DNA of 39,264 bases, from positions 25,021 to 64,284 of the forward strand of contig NZ_JAQUHV010000014.1 of assembly GCF_028681615.1 (NCBI RefSeq), given 5' to 3'. The DNA comes from Sulfuricurvum sp. (GTDB lineage Bacteria; Campylobacterota; Campylobacteria; Campylobacterales; Sulfurimonadaceae). Position numbers and translations under genes: made by a program. The notes below the pieces were generated by a model, which searched no databases, was not told the origin of the DNA, and worked only from the letters and a program-made list of their open reading frames with translations. This document shows, piece by piece, positions 7,934-16,432 of the stretch; positions within the stretch are counted from its first letter, which is position 1, and the number at the start of each line of letters is the position of its first letter.

Positions 7934-8578
7934 ATGAAACAGGTAACAAAAAGTGCGATATATGCGCTAGTATTAGGTTTAGGTATTAATTGTTATGCTC
8001 AGAGTGAGCCAGCCAATGTTTCATATTTTGACGGTAAAAATACGCAAACGATGAATGTTCAAGAAACCCAGTTTGCACCAACACATCCTGCTTCGTGTGC
8101 AGAAAAAAAGCCTGTTCCTGTCGCTGAAACACCTCGAGTAGTAGCAAAAGCCGAGGGAGATTCGGATGGAGACGGTGTAGTTGATTCATTGGATAAGTGT
8201 CCTGATACACCTCATGGCTATAAAGTCGATCCAAACGGTTGTCCAGTGAGCGTGACGTTGCACATCAATTTCGCATTTGATTCCACTATTATTCCAGCTT
8301 CATCAAATGATGATGTCACTAAATTGGCTAAAATTCTAAAAGACAATCCTCCTGCAACTGTGACCATCATCGGCCATACTGATTCCGTCGGAACAGATGC
8401 ATACAATCAAAAACTCTCAGAAAGACGTGCTCAATCGTTAGGTAAACGATTAAATGAAAACGGTATTGATTCGACGCGGATCAAAACATTCGGTAAAGGT
8501 GAAAAAGAACCTATTGCAACCAATTCCACTGTAGCAGGTCGTGCACAAAACCGCCGAATTGAAGTTAAACTGTATTAA
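7934..8578 (+). CDS. OmpA-family protein with thrombospondin type 3 repeat
   Basis: The 214-residue protein begins at ATG 7934, preceded by AAAAAGGA; an in-frame upstream ATG at 7865 would run through the promoter and lacks a ribosome site. It has a signal peptide (cut likely after CYA, residue 22), a low-complexity linker, a calcium-binding thrombospondin-3 type stretch (SDGDGVVDSLDKCPD, 77-91, and GCP at 102-104), and an OmpA C-terminal peptidoglycan-binding domain (about 108-213; HTDSVGTDAYNQKLSERRA). It probably tethers the outer membrane to peptidoglycan. It is divergent from the adhesin export operon; OmpA-like proteins often accompany Lap-type exporters, so a role in holding the adhesin complex is possible but unproven. 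Confidence 0.88.
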   Translation: MKQVTKSAIYALVLGLGINCYAQSEPANVSYFDGKNTQTMNVQETQFAPTHPASCAEKKPVPVAETPRVVAKAEGDSDGDGVVDSLDKCPDTPHGYKVDPNGCPVSVTLHINFAFDSTIIPASSNDDVTKLAKILKDNPPATVTIIGHTDSVGTDAYNQKLSERRAQSLGKRLNENGIDSTRIKTFGKGEKEPIATNSTVAGRAQNRRIEVKLY

Positions 8579-8582
8579 TAGC

Positions 8583-8603
8583 CAGTCCCTGTAAAAGGGG
8601 CTG
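8583..8603. terminator. Hairpin between the convergent ompA-like and HIT genes
   Basis: CAG-T-CCC pairs with GGG-G-CTG around TGTAAAA, giving a seven-pair stem including one G:T. An AT-rich stretch ending in TTTTTA follows on the plus strand. There is no strong T tract directly after the stem, so this is a weak but well-placed terminator candidate for the OmpA-like gene. Confidence 0.4.
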
Positions 8604-8613
8604 AAATACATAT

Positions 8614-9105
8614 TTAAAAATAATTTTTAGACGCTTCTTTAAGTTTTAAAAAAATCTTTTCAAAATCGGTCGAATAAACCCGTGTTTCGCTAATGGACGT
8701 AATAAAATTTGTATCGCGTTCCCAGCGCGGAACCAAATGCAGATGAATATGTTCTGCGATTCCGGCACCTCCGGCACGTCCTAAATTCATCCCTAAATTG
8801 ACGCCGTGAGCACCGAATGATTCTTTAAGCATATGCACCCCTTTTTGGGCTAATGCGCTAATGTGAAGCCAAACTTTCGGGTCGAGAGATTCGAGAGAAT
8901 CGGTATGGTAGTGGGGAATAATCATAAAATGCCCCGGAGTATAGGGATAACGGTTCATTACGATAAAACAATGTTCATCTCTGTAAAGAACATGCAGTGA
9001 CGCGTCATCCTCTGCATGGCTACTGATGTGGCAAAATACACACCCATCTATTTTTTCGCCGGATACGTAATCATTTCGCCAAGGGGCATATAAAATATTT
9101 TCCAT
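8614..9105 (-). CDS. HIT-family nucleotide hydrolase/transferase
   Basis: The 163-residue protein has the histidine-triad motif HIHLHLVPRW (H119, H121, H123) and an N-terminal CVFC (C22, C25) that may bind zinc, as in Ap4A phosphorylase-like HIT proteins. The core PGHFMIIPHYHTDSLESL is also typical. Such enzymes split dinucleoside polyphosphates or nucleoside phosphoramidates; the substrate here cannot be read from sequence. AAGGAG precedes the ATG. It is separated from murF by 122 bases, so it may have its own promoter. Confidence 0.9.
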   Translation of the reverse strand: MENILYAPWRNDYVSGEKIDGCVFCHISSHAEDDASLHVLYRDEHCFIVMNRYPYTPGHFMIIPHYHTDSLESLDPKVWLHISALAQKGVHMLKESFGAHGVNLGMNLGRAGGAGIAEHIHLHLVPRWERDTNFITSISETRVYSTDFEKIFLKLKEASKNYF

Positions 9106-9227
9106 CGGCTTTGCTCCTTTTTAGTATAAGTCTTTAACGCGACAAATAGCATGTAAGCGTGCGTGGGCTTTCCGCCGAGGAAAACACAGCGTTAGCGTAG
9201 CAAAATGGGCTTGGCTCATTTTGCGTT
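9106..9227. other. Structured intergenic stretch between murF and the HIT gene
   Basis: It contains the HIT-gene ribosome site and a possible TATACT -10 on the minus strand (9123-9128). A hairpin at 9200-9224 has an 11-pair stem (GCAAAATG / CATTTTGC arms plus inner pairs, one of them G:T) just after the murF stop codon, but no T tract follows, so it is not a classical terminator. The middle is GC-rich for an intergenic region and includes the self-complementary GCGTTAGCG-like segment. It may be an interspersed repeat; I see no gene. Confidence 0.4.
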
Positions 9228-10670
9228 CTAAATAAAGTTAGGCGCATCGTTGGCAAATAGGATAATATCGCCGGCACGTGTCACTTCCCCTAAAGTTTTA
9301 ACCATTTGCGATTTATCGGAGAGCATAATTTTCTGCGCTACCGTTAACTCTTTGTCAAATTGGACCGCATTCAATGATCCGGTGATGATAGCGATATCAA
9401 AGACTTTATTGATTGCGCTAATCAGCTCGCTGTTAAGCTCTTCCGTACTCTCAACGAGTCCCGGAGTAACGATTACTTTACGTCCTGTATGCAGTGAGCA
9501 CAAACGTACCCCTTCCAGCATTCCGTCAATATTACCGTTATACCCATCATCCAAAATGATCTTCCCGCCTGCATCAATACGTTCCAAACGGTGTTCGACA
9601 CTCTTAAGCTTTTCTACGGCAGAGACGATCTCATCACCCTTCATTCCCATTTCGGATGCAATCAAAATTGCCGCATTGATATTGATCGTCTGGAATCCCC
9701 CCAATACGGATGTGTGGAAATGGCGTTCCTCACCCTCTACATTCAAATCAAAATCAATACCCTCCAACGTCGCGACCAAATTATGAATATCATCACCGAA
9801 AAAAGTCACTTTTTCATGCGGTTCATTCGTCACGGAAGTGTGGATAAACGCCCGTTTGAGACGATTCGACTGAATGATTTCAAGCTTCGTCCGCTGAATC
9901 CGCTCTAACGTTTTGAAATATTCCAAATGCTGCGGACCGACTTTGCCGACCACTACGATTTGAGGATGAAGCAGCTGGGCAATGGCATAAATGTCTCCCA
10001 CTTCACGTGCACCTGCTTCGCAGATATAGACCTGAGTATATGCCGGAAGCGATTCATTCACATCCCGAATAATGCCTCCGAGAGTATTGACACTTCGCGG
10101 TGTCGCATACACATTGAATTTTTGACCTAAGACCTGTGCGATGAAATTTTTCATCGAGGTTTTCCCGTAACTCCCTGTGACACAAATGATCGTTAAATCC
10201 TGCATCGAAGCAATTTTTTGTTTTGCTTGGCGTTTGTACGCTGCAAATAAAAACTTCTCAGTTCCCCATGAACCGAGATAGGCGATCACGAGCGGGAAGA
10301 AAACGCTGTACGTTTGACTCGCTTCTTTTAGGGCTAAAAGGAAATTCAACAAAAGGGTAACGGAAAAAAGAAGGATCAAAAATCGTTTTACACGCCATGT
10401 CATTACCAGCTTTTTATCCAGTTTCAGATGCCACATCAGCATAGCCGGAATAATGACCAAATAGAAAACAATCCAAAAGTAATCACCCAGAACGTAATAG
10501 GAGATAAACGGAATAATGAAGTAGACAACATGCCACCACGTTTTATGATGGCGCAGGACTACACGCTCAATACGGTAATCGTACCATTGAAGATTGGTAA
10601 TCAAATACCACCCCAATGTCATAACAAAAATGATATTTGTTATAAAGGCAAACATTTGTCCATAATCCAT
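9228..10670 (-). CDS. murF: UDP-N-acetylmuramoyl-tripeptide--D-alanyl-D-alanine ligase (MurF) with N-terminal membrane domain
   Basis: The 480-residue protein has about five hydrophobic segments in residues 1-135, then a Mur ligase with the ATP loop GSYGKTS (166-172), an acidic EAGAREVGDI segment and the C-terminal Mur domain (DDGYNGNIDGMLEGV). MurF adds D-Ala-D-Ala to the UDP-MurNAc-tripeptide, the last cytosolic step of peptidoglycan precursor synthesis. Ddl, which makes D-Ala-D-Ala, is two genes upstream in the same operon, which supports MurF over other Mur ligases. Most bacterial MurF proteins are soluble; the membrane extension is a trait I associate with campylobacterotan homologs. Its start overlaps the hydrolase stop codon by one base. 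Confidence 0.87.
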   Translation of the reverse strand: MDYGQMFAFITNIIFVMTLGWYLITNLQWYDYRIERVVLRHHKTWWHVVYFIIPFISYYVLGDYFWIVFYLVIIPAMLMWHLKLDKKLVMTWRVKRFLILLFSVTLLLNFLLALKEASQTYSVFFPLVIAYLGSWGTEKFLFAAYKRQAKQKIASMQDLTIICVTGSYGKTSMKNFIAQVLGQKFNVYATPRSVNTLGGIIRDVNESLPAYTQVYICEAGAREVGDIYAIAQLLHPQIVVVGKVGPQHLEYFKTLERIQRTKLEIIQSNRLKRAFIHTSVTNEPHEKVTFFGDDIHNLVATLEGIDFDLNVEGEERHFHTSVLGGFQTININAAILIASEMGMKGDEIVSAVEKLKSVEHRLERIDAGGKIILDDGYNGNIDGMLEGVRLCSLHTGRKVIVTPGLVESTEELNSELISAINKVFDIAIITGSLNAVQFDKELTVAQKIMLSDKSQMVKTLGEVTRAGDIILFANDAPNFI

Positions 10671-11413
10671 TATTGTCCCTTATGTTCTAAGTTTTTTAAA
10701 ACCGTATTTTCGATTTCTTTGGCAACGGTGCTACCCTGCTCTAAAAAGAAATAGTGATCGCCCTCAAACTCAACGACACGGGAGTCACCTATCAGTTCGG
10801 CTATGGTATGTGCCGTCCATAGGGGTGTTGCCGTATCCTGAGCACCGAAACACAATAAGGCTTTGCCTTTATAGCTACGGAATTTTTCGGTGAAATCTTC
10901 ATTTACAACCTGTTTGAACGTCTCATACATCGGCTCACTCAGCCCCTGTGCATCCGGCGCAATAAAAAAGCGTCGCAGTGATGTAAGCCCTGTAAATTTC
11001 AGTAATTTGAAGAGAAAAATTTTAGCCCGTATTTTAAACGGCTTTGGAACCAAAATCCCCGCCGAACCGACCAAGACCAAGAGTTCAGGGTTTAAAAGAG
11101 TCGCGACTTTTCCCCCGAACGAATGTCCTAAAATAATCGCCTTGCTTGCATCAATCTGGGAGATAAAAGACTCTAATATATTGGCGTAATCTTCCGTTGT
11201 AAGGGTCATATTGCAGGTACTGTTACCAAATCCGGGCATATCAATATAAATATGGCGGAACTGGTGAAGATACTGCCCAAACGCATGTTTCATCAAATTT
11301 TTATGAGATCCCCATCCATGGAGAAAAATGATATCGTAATGCGCACTCGGATTGAGTATCTCATAGCTGATCGAGAACGTATGCTGTTTGTATTGAACCG
11401 TTTTAACTGCCAC
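10670..11413 (-). CDS. Alpha/beta-fold hydrolase
   Basis: The 247-residue protein has the oxyanion motif HGWG (32-35), nucleophile elbow GHSFGG (S98), and candidate acid D193 and base H220 (GDHYF), so a complete catalytic triad is likely. It resembles small esterase, thioesterase or BioH-like hydrolases, and the substrate is unknown. It sits between ddl and murF, two bases after ddl and overlapping murF by one base, so it is made with cell-wall enzymes. That placement is conserved-looking but does not prove a cell-wall function. Confidence 0.88.
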   Translation of the reverse strand: MAVKTVQYKQHTFSISYEILNPSAHYDIIFLHGWGSHKNLMKHAFGQYLHQFRHIYIDMPGFGNSTCNMTLTTEDYANILESFISQIDASKAIILGHSFGGKVATLLNPELLVLVGSAGILVPKPFKIRAKIFLFKLLKFTGLTSLRRFFIAPDAQGLSEPMYETFKQVVNEDFTEKFRSYKGKALLCFGAQDTATPLWTAHTIAELIGDSRVVEFEGDHYFFLEQGSTVAKEIENTVLKNLEHKGQ

Positions 11414-11415
11414 GC

Positions 11416-12453
11416 TTATTTCCCTTTGGCCTGAGAAATAGAATGAATGTAATCGTAATTAACCCGGATCGCTTTTTTGTCAGGCAATGCTCCGAGGAGC
11501 TTTTGAACCGAACCGCTAAAATCTTCAAAAAGATAATTTGCCATCGATCCTGGAATCGGATTGACTTCGTTAAGATACACTTCCCCTTCGATTTCGAAGA
11601 AATCGCAACGGATGATAGCCCCTTCAAATAACGGCGAATAGATTGCTTTAAACGCATCGCGCAATTGAGCTACCAAGGTATCACTTACCGCTGCTTCGGC
11701 AACGTTGCCCGAACGGGAAAAATCAAGGTATTTTTTTTCAAAATCCAAAAATTCGGCTTTTTGCGGTTCTTCAACGATGGAGTAAGTCATCTCGCCGCGA
11801 GCACTGAATCCTGCCAAATTGTACTCTTTAACACCGGCCATAAACGGCTCGATCAACACAACATCATCAAATTCAAACGCAACATCCAACGCATAATCAA
11901 GCTCGCTCGCCTCACGTACGATACTCACACCGATAGAGCTCCCCAAACGGGCAGGTTTGATGATAAACGGATACGCAGTTGCAATCTCTCTTTTATCTTC
12001 CTTACAAATGATCTCGTATGGCAAGGTTTTTACACCGAGTGAAGCTGCAAACCATTTGGTATAGTGCTTGTCAAAACTGAGCATGGACGCTTCTTTCCGC
12101 GGACCGATAAAGGGGATATGAAAGAAATCAAGCATTGCAGCCATTGTCCCGTCTTCACCGTCACCGCCATGGATCAAATTGAGAATCGGCATCTCATACT
12201 TTTTCGACCCAAACATTCCGCGCTGTTCAAATCCGCCGTTAGTAAGAAACAGTTGCGGCATTTTACGGTGCTCACCGCGTGAAAACGTGATCGCTTTCAT
12301 TTTAGCCGCATCAATCATGTAAAATTTGTGATCCTGATCGCAAAAAATAAAGCTCAGATCAAAACGGCTTAATTTTTCTTTGACCGTAATCGCACTGACG
12401 ATGCTGATTTCGTGTTCATAACTGGCTCCGCCGAATAAAATGGCTAATTTCAC
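11416..12453 (-). CDS. ddl: D-alanine--D-alanine ligase
   Basis: The 345-residue ATP-grasp ligase begins MKLAILFGGASYEHEISIVSA, the classic Ddl N-terminus. It has HGGDGEDGTMAAMLDFF for the first D-Ala site, FIIKPARLGSSIGVSIV for ATP binding, and LNEVNPIPGSMANYLFED at the C-terminal end. It joins two D-alanines for MurF, which lies two genes downstream. It follows ruvA by 16 bases. The length is typical. Confidence 0.95.
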   Translation of the reverse strand: MKLAILFGGASYEHEISIVSAITVKEKLSRFDLSFIFCDQDHKFYMIDAAKMKAITFSRGEHRKMPQLFLTNGGFEQRGMFGSKKYEMPILNLIHGGDGEDGTMAAMLDFFHIPFIGPRKEASMLSFDKHYTKWFAASLGVKTLPYEIICKEDKREIATAYPFIIKPARLGSSIGVSIVREASELDYALDVAFEFDDVVLIEPFMAGVKEYNLAGFSARGEMTYSIVEEPQKAEFLDFEKKYLDFSRSGNVAEAAVSDTLVAQLRDAFKAIYSPLFEGAIIRCDFFEIEGEVYLNEVNPIPGSMANYLFEDFSGSVQKLLGALPDKKAIRVNYDYIHSISQAKGK

Positions 12454-12469
12454 TTGTTTTCCTTGCTTT

Positions 12470-13033
12470 TTAAAGTTTTTGAAGTTGTTTCAATGCTTCT
12501 TTAACCAACGTTGCCGTGTCAGTTGCACTGGAAGCACTAAGGGCTTTGGCGATCTGCTCTTTTTTGAATCCGAGCGATTCCAATGCCATAGATGCTTCTG
12601 TCGTTGCCGTTGTCACAGTCGCACCTGATCCGAGCAGTACCGCATCAAATCCGGCTAATTCGACCATAATCCGACCTGCACTTTTGGGTCCGATCCCCGG
12701 AACTTTTTTAAGAGCATTGATATCTTTAGATGAAATAATACCCGCAAACTGCTCCGGCGTAAAGGTCGAGCAAATTGCCAATGCTGCTTTAGGACCGATT
12801 CCGTTTATTTTTAGCATCCCTTCAAAAAGAATTTTTTCACTTTTTTGGGTAAATCCGTAGAGTTGTTGAGCATCTTCGCGAATTACATGATGGGTATGCA
12901 ATCGTACTTTTTCTGAACTGATTGCACTGTATGTATGCAGTGAGATAAAAACTTCATAAATTATATTATTTACATTCAAATGGACCAATGACGGCTCTTT
13001 GTATTCGATAATTCCTTCAAGACCGACAATCAT
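12470..13033 (-). CDS. ruvA: Holliday junction branch-migration subunit RuvA
   Basis: The 187-residue protein has the RuvA OB-fold start (MIVGLEGIIEYKEPS), the paired helix-hairpin-helix region (GIGPKAALAICSTF and KVPGIGPKSAGRIMVEL), and a C-terminal domain (about 143-187) that contacts RuvB. RuvA binds Holliday junctions as a tetramer and loads the RuvB motor. Its ATG overlaps the fapA stop codon by one base. RuvB and RuvC are not in this window. Confidence 0.95.
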   Translation of the reverse strand: MIVGLEGIIEYKEPSLVHLNVNNIIYEVFISLHTYSAISSEKVRLHTHHVIREDAQQLYGFTQKSEKILFEGMLKINGIGPKAALAICSTFTPEQFAGIISSKDINALKKVPGIGPKSAGRIMVELAGFDAVLLGSGATVTTATTEASMALESLGFKKEQIAKALSASSATDTATLVKEALKQLQKL

Positions 13034-14931
13034 TAACTCACTACCTTTATAAAAAATTCTCCGTTATCGTTTTCGACCAATCCCAAAATATTTTCTTCTG
13101 AATTGTGGGCTGGGATATATAAAATCTCAATAGGCGGATCAATCAGTTTGAAAATAATTTCATTATGATTTTTCCATCGATCGTGATTGATGATACGAGC
13201 CTCAAATATTTCGCTTTGAAGTGCCGTATGTTTTTCTCTCAGCCACGCATATTGATCTTCTTTTGTTTTCAGTTCATTACGAAGTTCTTCGAGCTTCTCT
13301 TTAAACTGTTGATGCTGCTGATATTTTTCAACAAATGCAGCAGGCATTTTTATCCCGTTTTTTTTGTAATGGAGCAATTTTCGTTTGAGATCTTCCATAA
13401 CTGGTATATTTTCCTGCCATGTTCGCTCATACCCTGCAAGCTCTTTTTGAATCTCTTTCATCGAATTTTTTGTTTGTTCCATTTTTTTCGACTGATCGGA
13501 GAGGTTGTCGACGGATTCATTGAGCAACGGGTCAATTACAAACAGATTTTCGCCCCCCTGAAGATTTTTAATCTCAATTTTATGCGATGCAGTCATTTTT
13601 ACATTTGAACTCAAGATTTCGATCGTAATCTCTTTAGCCCGGATTTGCCCCCCGGTCGCCTGAGTAATAAACACTTTTTCGGCTTCGACAATACCGTGTT
13701 CCAATCGTTTTATATTAACGACCTTGCCATATGCCATCCCCTTATGGATATCAATGTTCAATTCATCGGCAGTAATTGTCGCACTTTGATGAACCTGTCC
13801 TTCAACAGTCGCTTTTTTTGCCGTAACGTTGGCGTTCGCGCCGATATTTCCCACAATATTGATGACATTTACCGTGACTTCCATACCTGTACCGATTGCA
13901 TCTTGGAGGGGATCTTTTTGGATTACGTTGAGAAATACATCCGCATCCAACTGGGTATCGATCGAACCGGTTGTTCTAAAACTGATCTCTTGTACATCTA
14001 CTTCGGTTCTAATATCGTATATTCCACCTTCAAAGGTGACGTATCCTCCTACTTTAGCCCGATATTCGATACTGTTCGAAGTATCGATCACAGCGATTTT
14101 CTCCCCTACGGAAAAAGTCGGCTCATTTTTAATGACAGGGGGTTTCGGAGTTATAAATTCTCCTCGACAATTGCGTCCGCTCTCTCCCATTTTCGGCTTG
14201 ATGTACTCAATTAATAATTCATTTTCAACGGCACTGATAACATAGCCCCGTTTGGCATAATCAATCCGCCCGTGTTCATCCTGATTTTTCCGCTTTGTTT
14301 CATAATGGAGGATCAATTTATCATCAACCGTCTCCACCGGCTCATAGCTTTGTCCTATTACATAACGTTCCTGCGCTTCAAAATGATATACGCCCAAAAC
14401 CCTGATTTTAGCTAAAAGTTCTCCGAGATTTTGGAGCATCATCGAATCAAACAATCCGATCATCATGTTCGCACGCAGTTTTTTCTTATTGACCAGTCGG
14501 ATGAAGTCTTCTTGAAATTGATCGTAATAGGTCGCAGTACTCCCCGCTTTAATCGTCAAATAGATCTTACACAGGGACGGGTTCCCTCCAATGGACATAT
14601 CTATTTTATCTAGCAATGTCGGCTCTAATATCGAAAAAATTTCGATTTCATGCACCTGTTTAAGTTCTATATTCGGATTTAAAAAGAAATCCTCTTTTAA
14701 CTCTTTCAGTTCATGGTAGGAGAGTTCAACCCAGTCTTCAGCCGGTCCGTCCGCCACTTTTTTACTAAAGGTCTGAGTTTCAAGAAGATTGAAGTCCAAA
14801 GTATGGACAGAGACTTTAAAATTGAGGGCAGCTTGTAAAAGCTCTTTGGCAACATTAGACGTACGGACAATGATCGGCTTTATATGCACCGCACTTTCTT
14901 CGTGTTCGCCCTCTTTGGTAAACAGCCCCAT
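13033..14931 (-). CDS. fapA: FapA/DUF342 polymer-like beta-helix protein
   Basis: The 632-residue protein contains the DUF342/FapA region (about 220-480), with repeated short beta strands such as VNIVGNIGANANVTAKKATVEG and GGQIRAKEITIEIL that suggest a right-handed beta helix. A long charged coiled coil follows (about 485-590, KKMEQTKNSMKEIQKEL onward), then a small C-terminal beta domain. Homologs are called flagellar assembly protein A, but the biochemical role is poorly defined. An AAAGGA ribosome site lies before the ATG. It is the first gene of the fapA-ruvA-ddl-hydrolase-murF cluster, divergent from murJ. Confidence 0.8.
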   Translation of the reverse strand: MGLFTKEGEHEESAVHIKPIIVRTSNVAKELLQAALNFKVSVHTLDFNLLETQTFSKKVADGPAEDWVELSYHELKELKEDFFLNPNIELKQVHEIEIFSILEPTLLDKIDMSIGGNPSLCKIYLTIKAGSTATYYDQFQEDFIRLVNKKKLRANMMIGLFDSMMLQNLGELLAKIRVLGVYHFEAQERYVIGQSYEPVETVDDKLILHYETKRKNQDEHGRIDYAKRGYVISAVENELLIEYIKPKMGESGRNCRGEFITPKPPVIKNEPTFSVGEKIAVIDTSNSIEYRAKVGGYVTFEGGIYDIRTEVDVQEISFRTTGSIDTQLDADVFLNVIQKDPLQDAIGTGMEVTVNVINIVGNIGANANVTAKKATVEGQVHQSATITADELNIDIHKGMAYGKVVNIKRLEHGIVEAEKVFITQATGGQIRAKEITIEILSSNVKMTASHKIEIKNLQGGENLFVIDPLLNESVDNLSDQSKKMEQTKNSMKEIQKELAGYERTWQENIPVMEDLKRKLLHYKKNGIKMPAAFVEKYQQHQQFKEKLEELRNELKTKEDQYAWLREKHTALQSEIFEARIINHDRWKNHNEIIFKLIDPPIEILYIPAHNSEENILGLVENDNGEFFIKVVS

Positions 14932-15015
14932 GTTTGATCCTTTGCATCAGTGGCCCTATTTTAATCACTTATCGGTTAAAATTTCGTAAAACTTAATTTA
15001 GGCATACAATAAAGC
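14932..15015. promoter_or_regulatory. Divergent promoter region between fapA and murJ
   Basis: These 84 AT-rich bases must hold promoters for both directions. Candidate -10 boxes are TAAAAT on the minus strand (14958-14963) for fapA and TAAAAT at about 14976-14981 or TACAAT at 15005-15010 on the plus strand for murJ. No -35 boxes or operators stand out, so exact assignments are uncertain. Confidence 0.35.
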
Positions 15016-16419
15016 ATGTTCAAATCTATTTTTTCCAATTCCTTTGGCATCCTGATTTCCCGTGTCAGCGGACTTATTCGGGACATTTTAATGACGTCCG
15101 TTTTAGGTGCCAGTGTATGGAGTGATGTTTTTTTTATGGCCTTCAAATTTCCGAATCTTTTTCGGCGTATTTTTGCCGAAGGTTCATTTACCCAAAGCTT
15201 TATGCCCTCTTATATTGCTTCTAGGCAAAAAAGTGTTTTTGCCGTTGCTATTTTTATTCGATTCATGACATTTATTATAGCTTTTTCCCTCATAGTAACC
15301 CTATTCCCTGAATTTTTTACCAAGCTATTGGCATGGGATTGGGATGCGGACCTCATCTCTAAAACTGCCCCCCTGACAACCATCAATTTTTGGTATCTCG
15401 ACCTTATTTTTATTGTTACGTTTTTAGGGACACTTCTGCAACATAAAGAGCATTTTTTTACAACCGCTTTTTCAACAGTATGGCTCAATATTGCTATGAT
15501 TACTTCACTAATGCTGTTTCAACACAGTGATCCGAGAACCGTCGTTTATGCACTCAGTTTTTCAATTCTTGCAGGAGGGTTGCTTCAAGTTGCGACCCAT
15601 CTGTATACGATGCGTCAGCAAGGACTTATGAAACTCCTCATCGGAGGATGGAAATATCGCCGCTCCAAAGATGTCAAAGCCGAAGAATCCAAATTCAGCG
15701 GCCTCTTTTTTCCCTCGGTTCTAGGTAATTCGACTGCACAAATCGCTTCGTTTATCGATACAAGTCTGGCTTCCTTTTTAGCCGCAGGTTCGGTCTCCTA
15801 CCTCTTTTATGCCAACCGGATTTTTCAACTTCCTTTTGCCATTATCGCTTTGGCTATCACAACCGCATTATTCCCCGGCATCGCAAAAGCGATCAAAAAT
15901 GAGAACCATACACTCGCCTATAAAAACCTCAATAAATCGTTTTGGCTACTGAGTGTATTGTTAGGTCTTTCTGTTTTAGGAGGAGTGCTCTTATCCGAAC
16001 CGATAGTCTGGCTTTTGTTTGAACGGGGTCATTTCACCATTCAAGACACCCATAACACAGCAGATGTCTTGATGATGTACATGGTAGGACTGATTCCGTT
16101 TGGATTGGCAAAACTGTTTTCATTGTACCTTTATGCGATGCACAAACACGTGAAAGCGGCTAAGATTGCGGCCTCATCGCTCATCGTCAACATCATTTTT
16201 TCCCTTATTCTTATGAAGCCGCTCGGAGCCGCAGGGCTGGCATTGGCGGGGAGTATCGGCGGTGCGGTACAAATGATTCTCACGATGCGGGAAGTGGGCT
16301 GGAGCATATTATTTGATATTTTGAAAACGAAAAATACCCTTTACTTCATCGTCGGTATGACAATGTTTGGGGGATTATTTTATATTTTAAATCAATTTTT
16401 GATAAACTTGATACGATAA
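15016..16419 (+). CDS. murJ: Lipid II flippase MurJ
   Basis: The 467-residue polytopic membrane protein starts with the MurJ/MviN signature region (SRVSGLIRDILMTSVLGAS, then FFMAFKFPNLFRRIFAEGSFTQSFMPSY). About 12-14 membrane segments follow, with LFYANRIFQLPFAIIALAITTALFPGIAK in the middle. MurJ moves lipid II across the inner membrane for peptidoglycan assembly. It opens the plus-strand cluster with cysS 13 bases downstream. The ribosome site before this ATG is weak, but the N-terminal match makes the start secure. Confidence 0.94.
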   Translation: MFKSIFSNSFGILISRVSGLIRDILMTSVLGASVWSDVFFMAFKFPNLFRRIFAEGSFTQSFMPSYIASRQKSVFAVAIFIRFMTFIIAFSLIVTLFPEFFTKLLAWDWDADLISKTAPLTTINFWYLDLIFIVTFLGTLLQHKEHFFTTAFSTVWLNIAMITSLMLFQHSDPRTVVYALSFSILAGGLLQVATHLYTMRQQGLMKLLIGGWKYRRSKDVKAEESKFSGLFFPSVLGNSTAQIASFIDTSLASFLAAGSVSYLFYANRIFQLPFAIIALAITTALFPGIAKAIKNENHTLAYKNLNKSFWLLSVLLGLSVLGGVLLSEPIVWLLFERGHFTIQDTHNTADVLMMYMVGLIPFGLAKLFSLYLYAMHKHVKAAKIAASSLIVNIIFSLILMKPLGAAGLALAGSIGGAVQMILTMREVGWSILFDILKTKNTLYFIVGMTMFGGLFYILNQFLINLIR

Positions 16420-16432
16420 AGAGCGGAGTACT

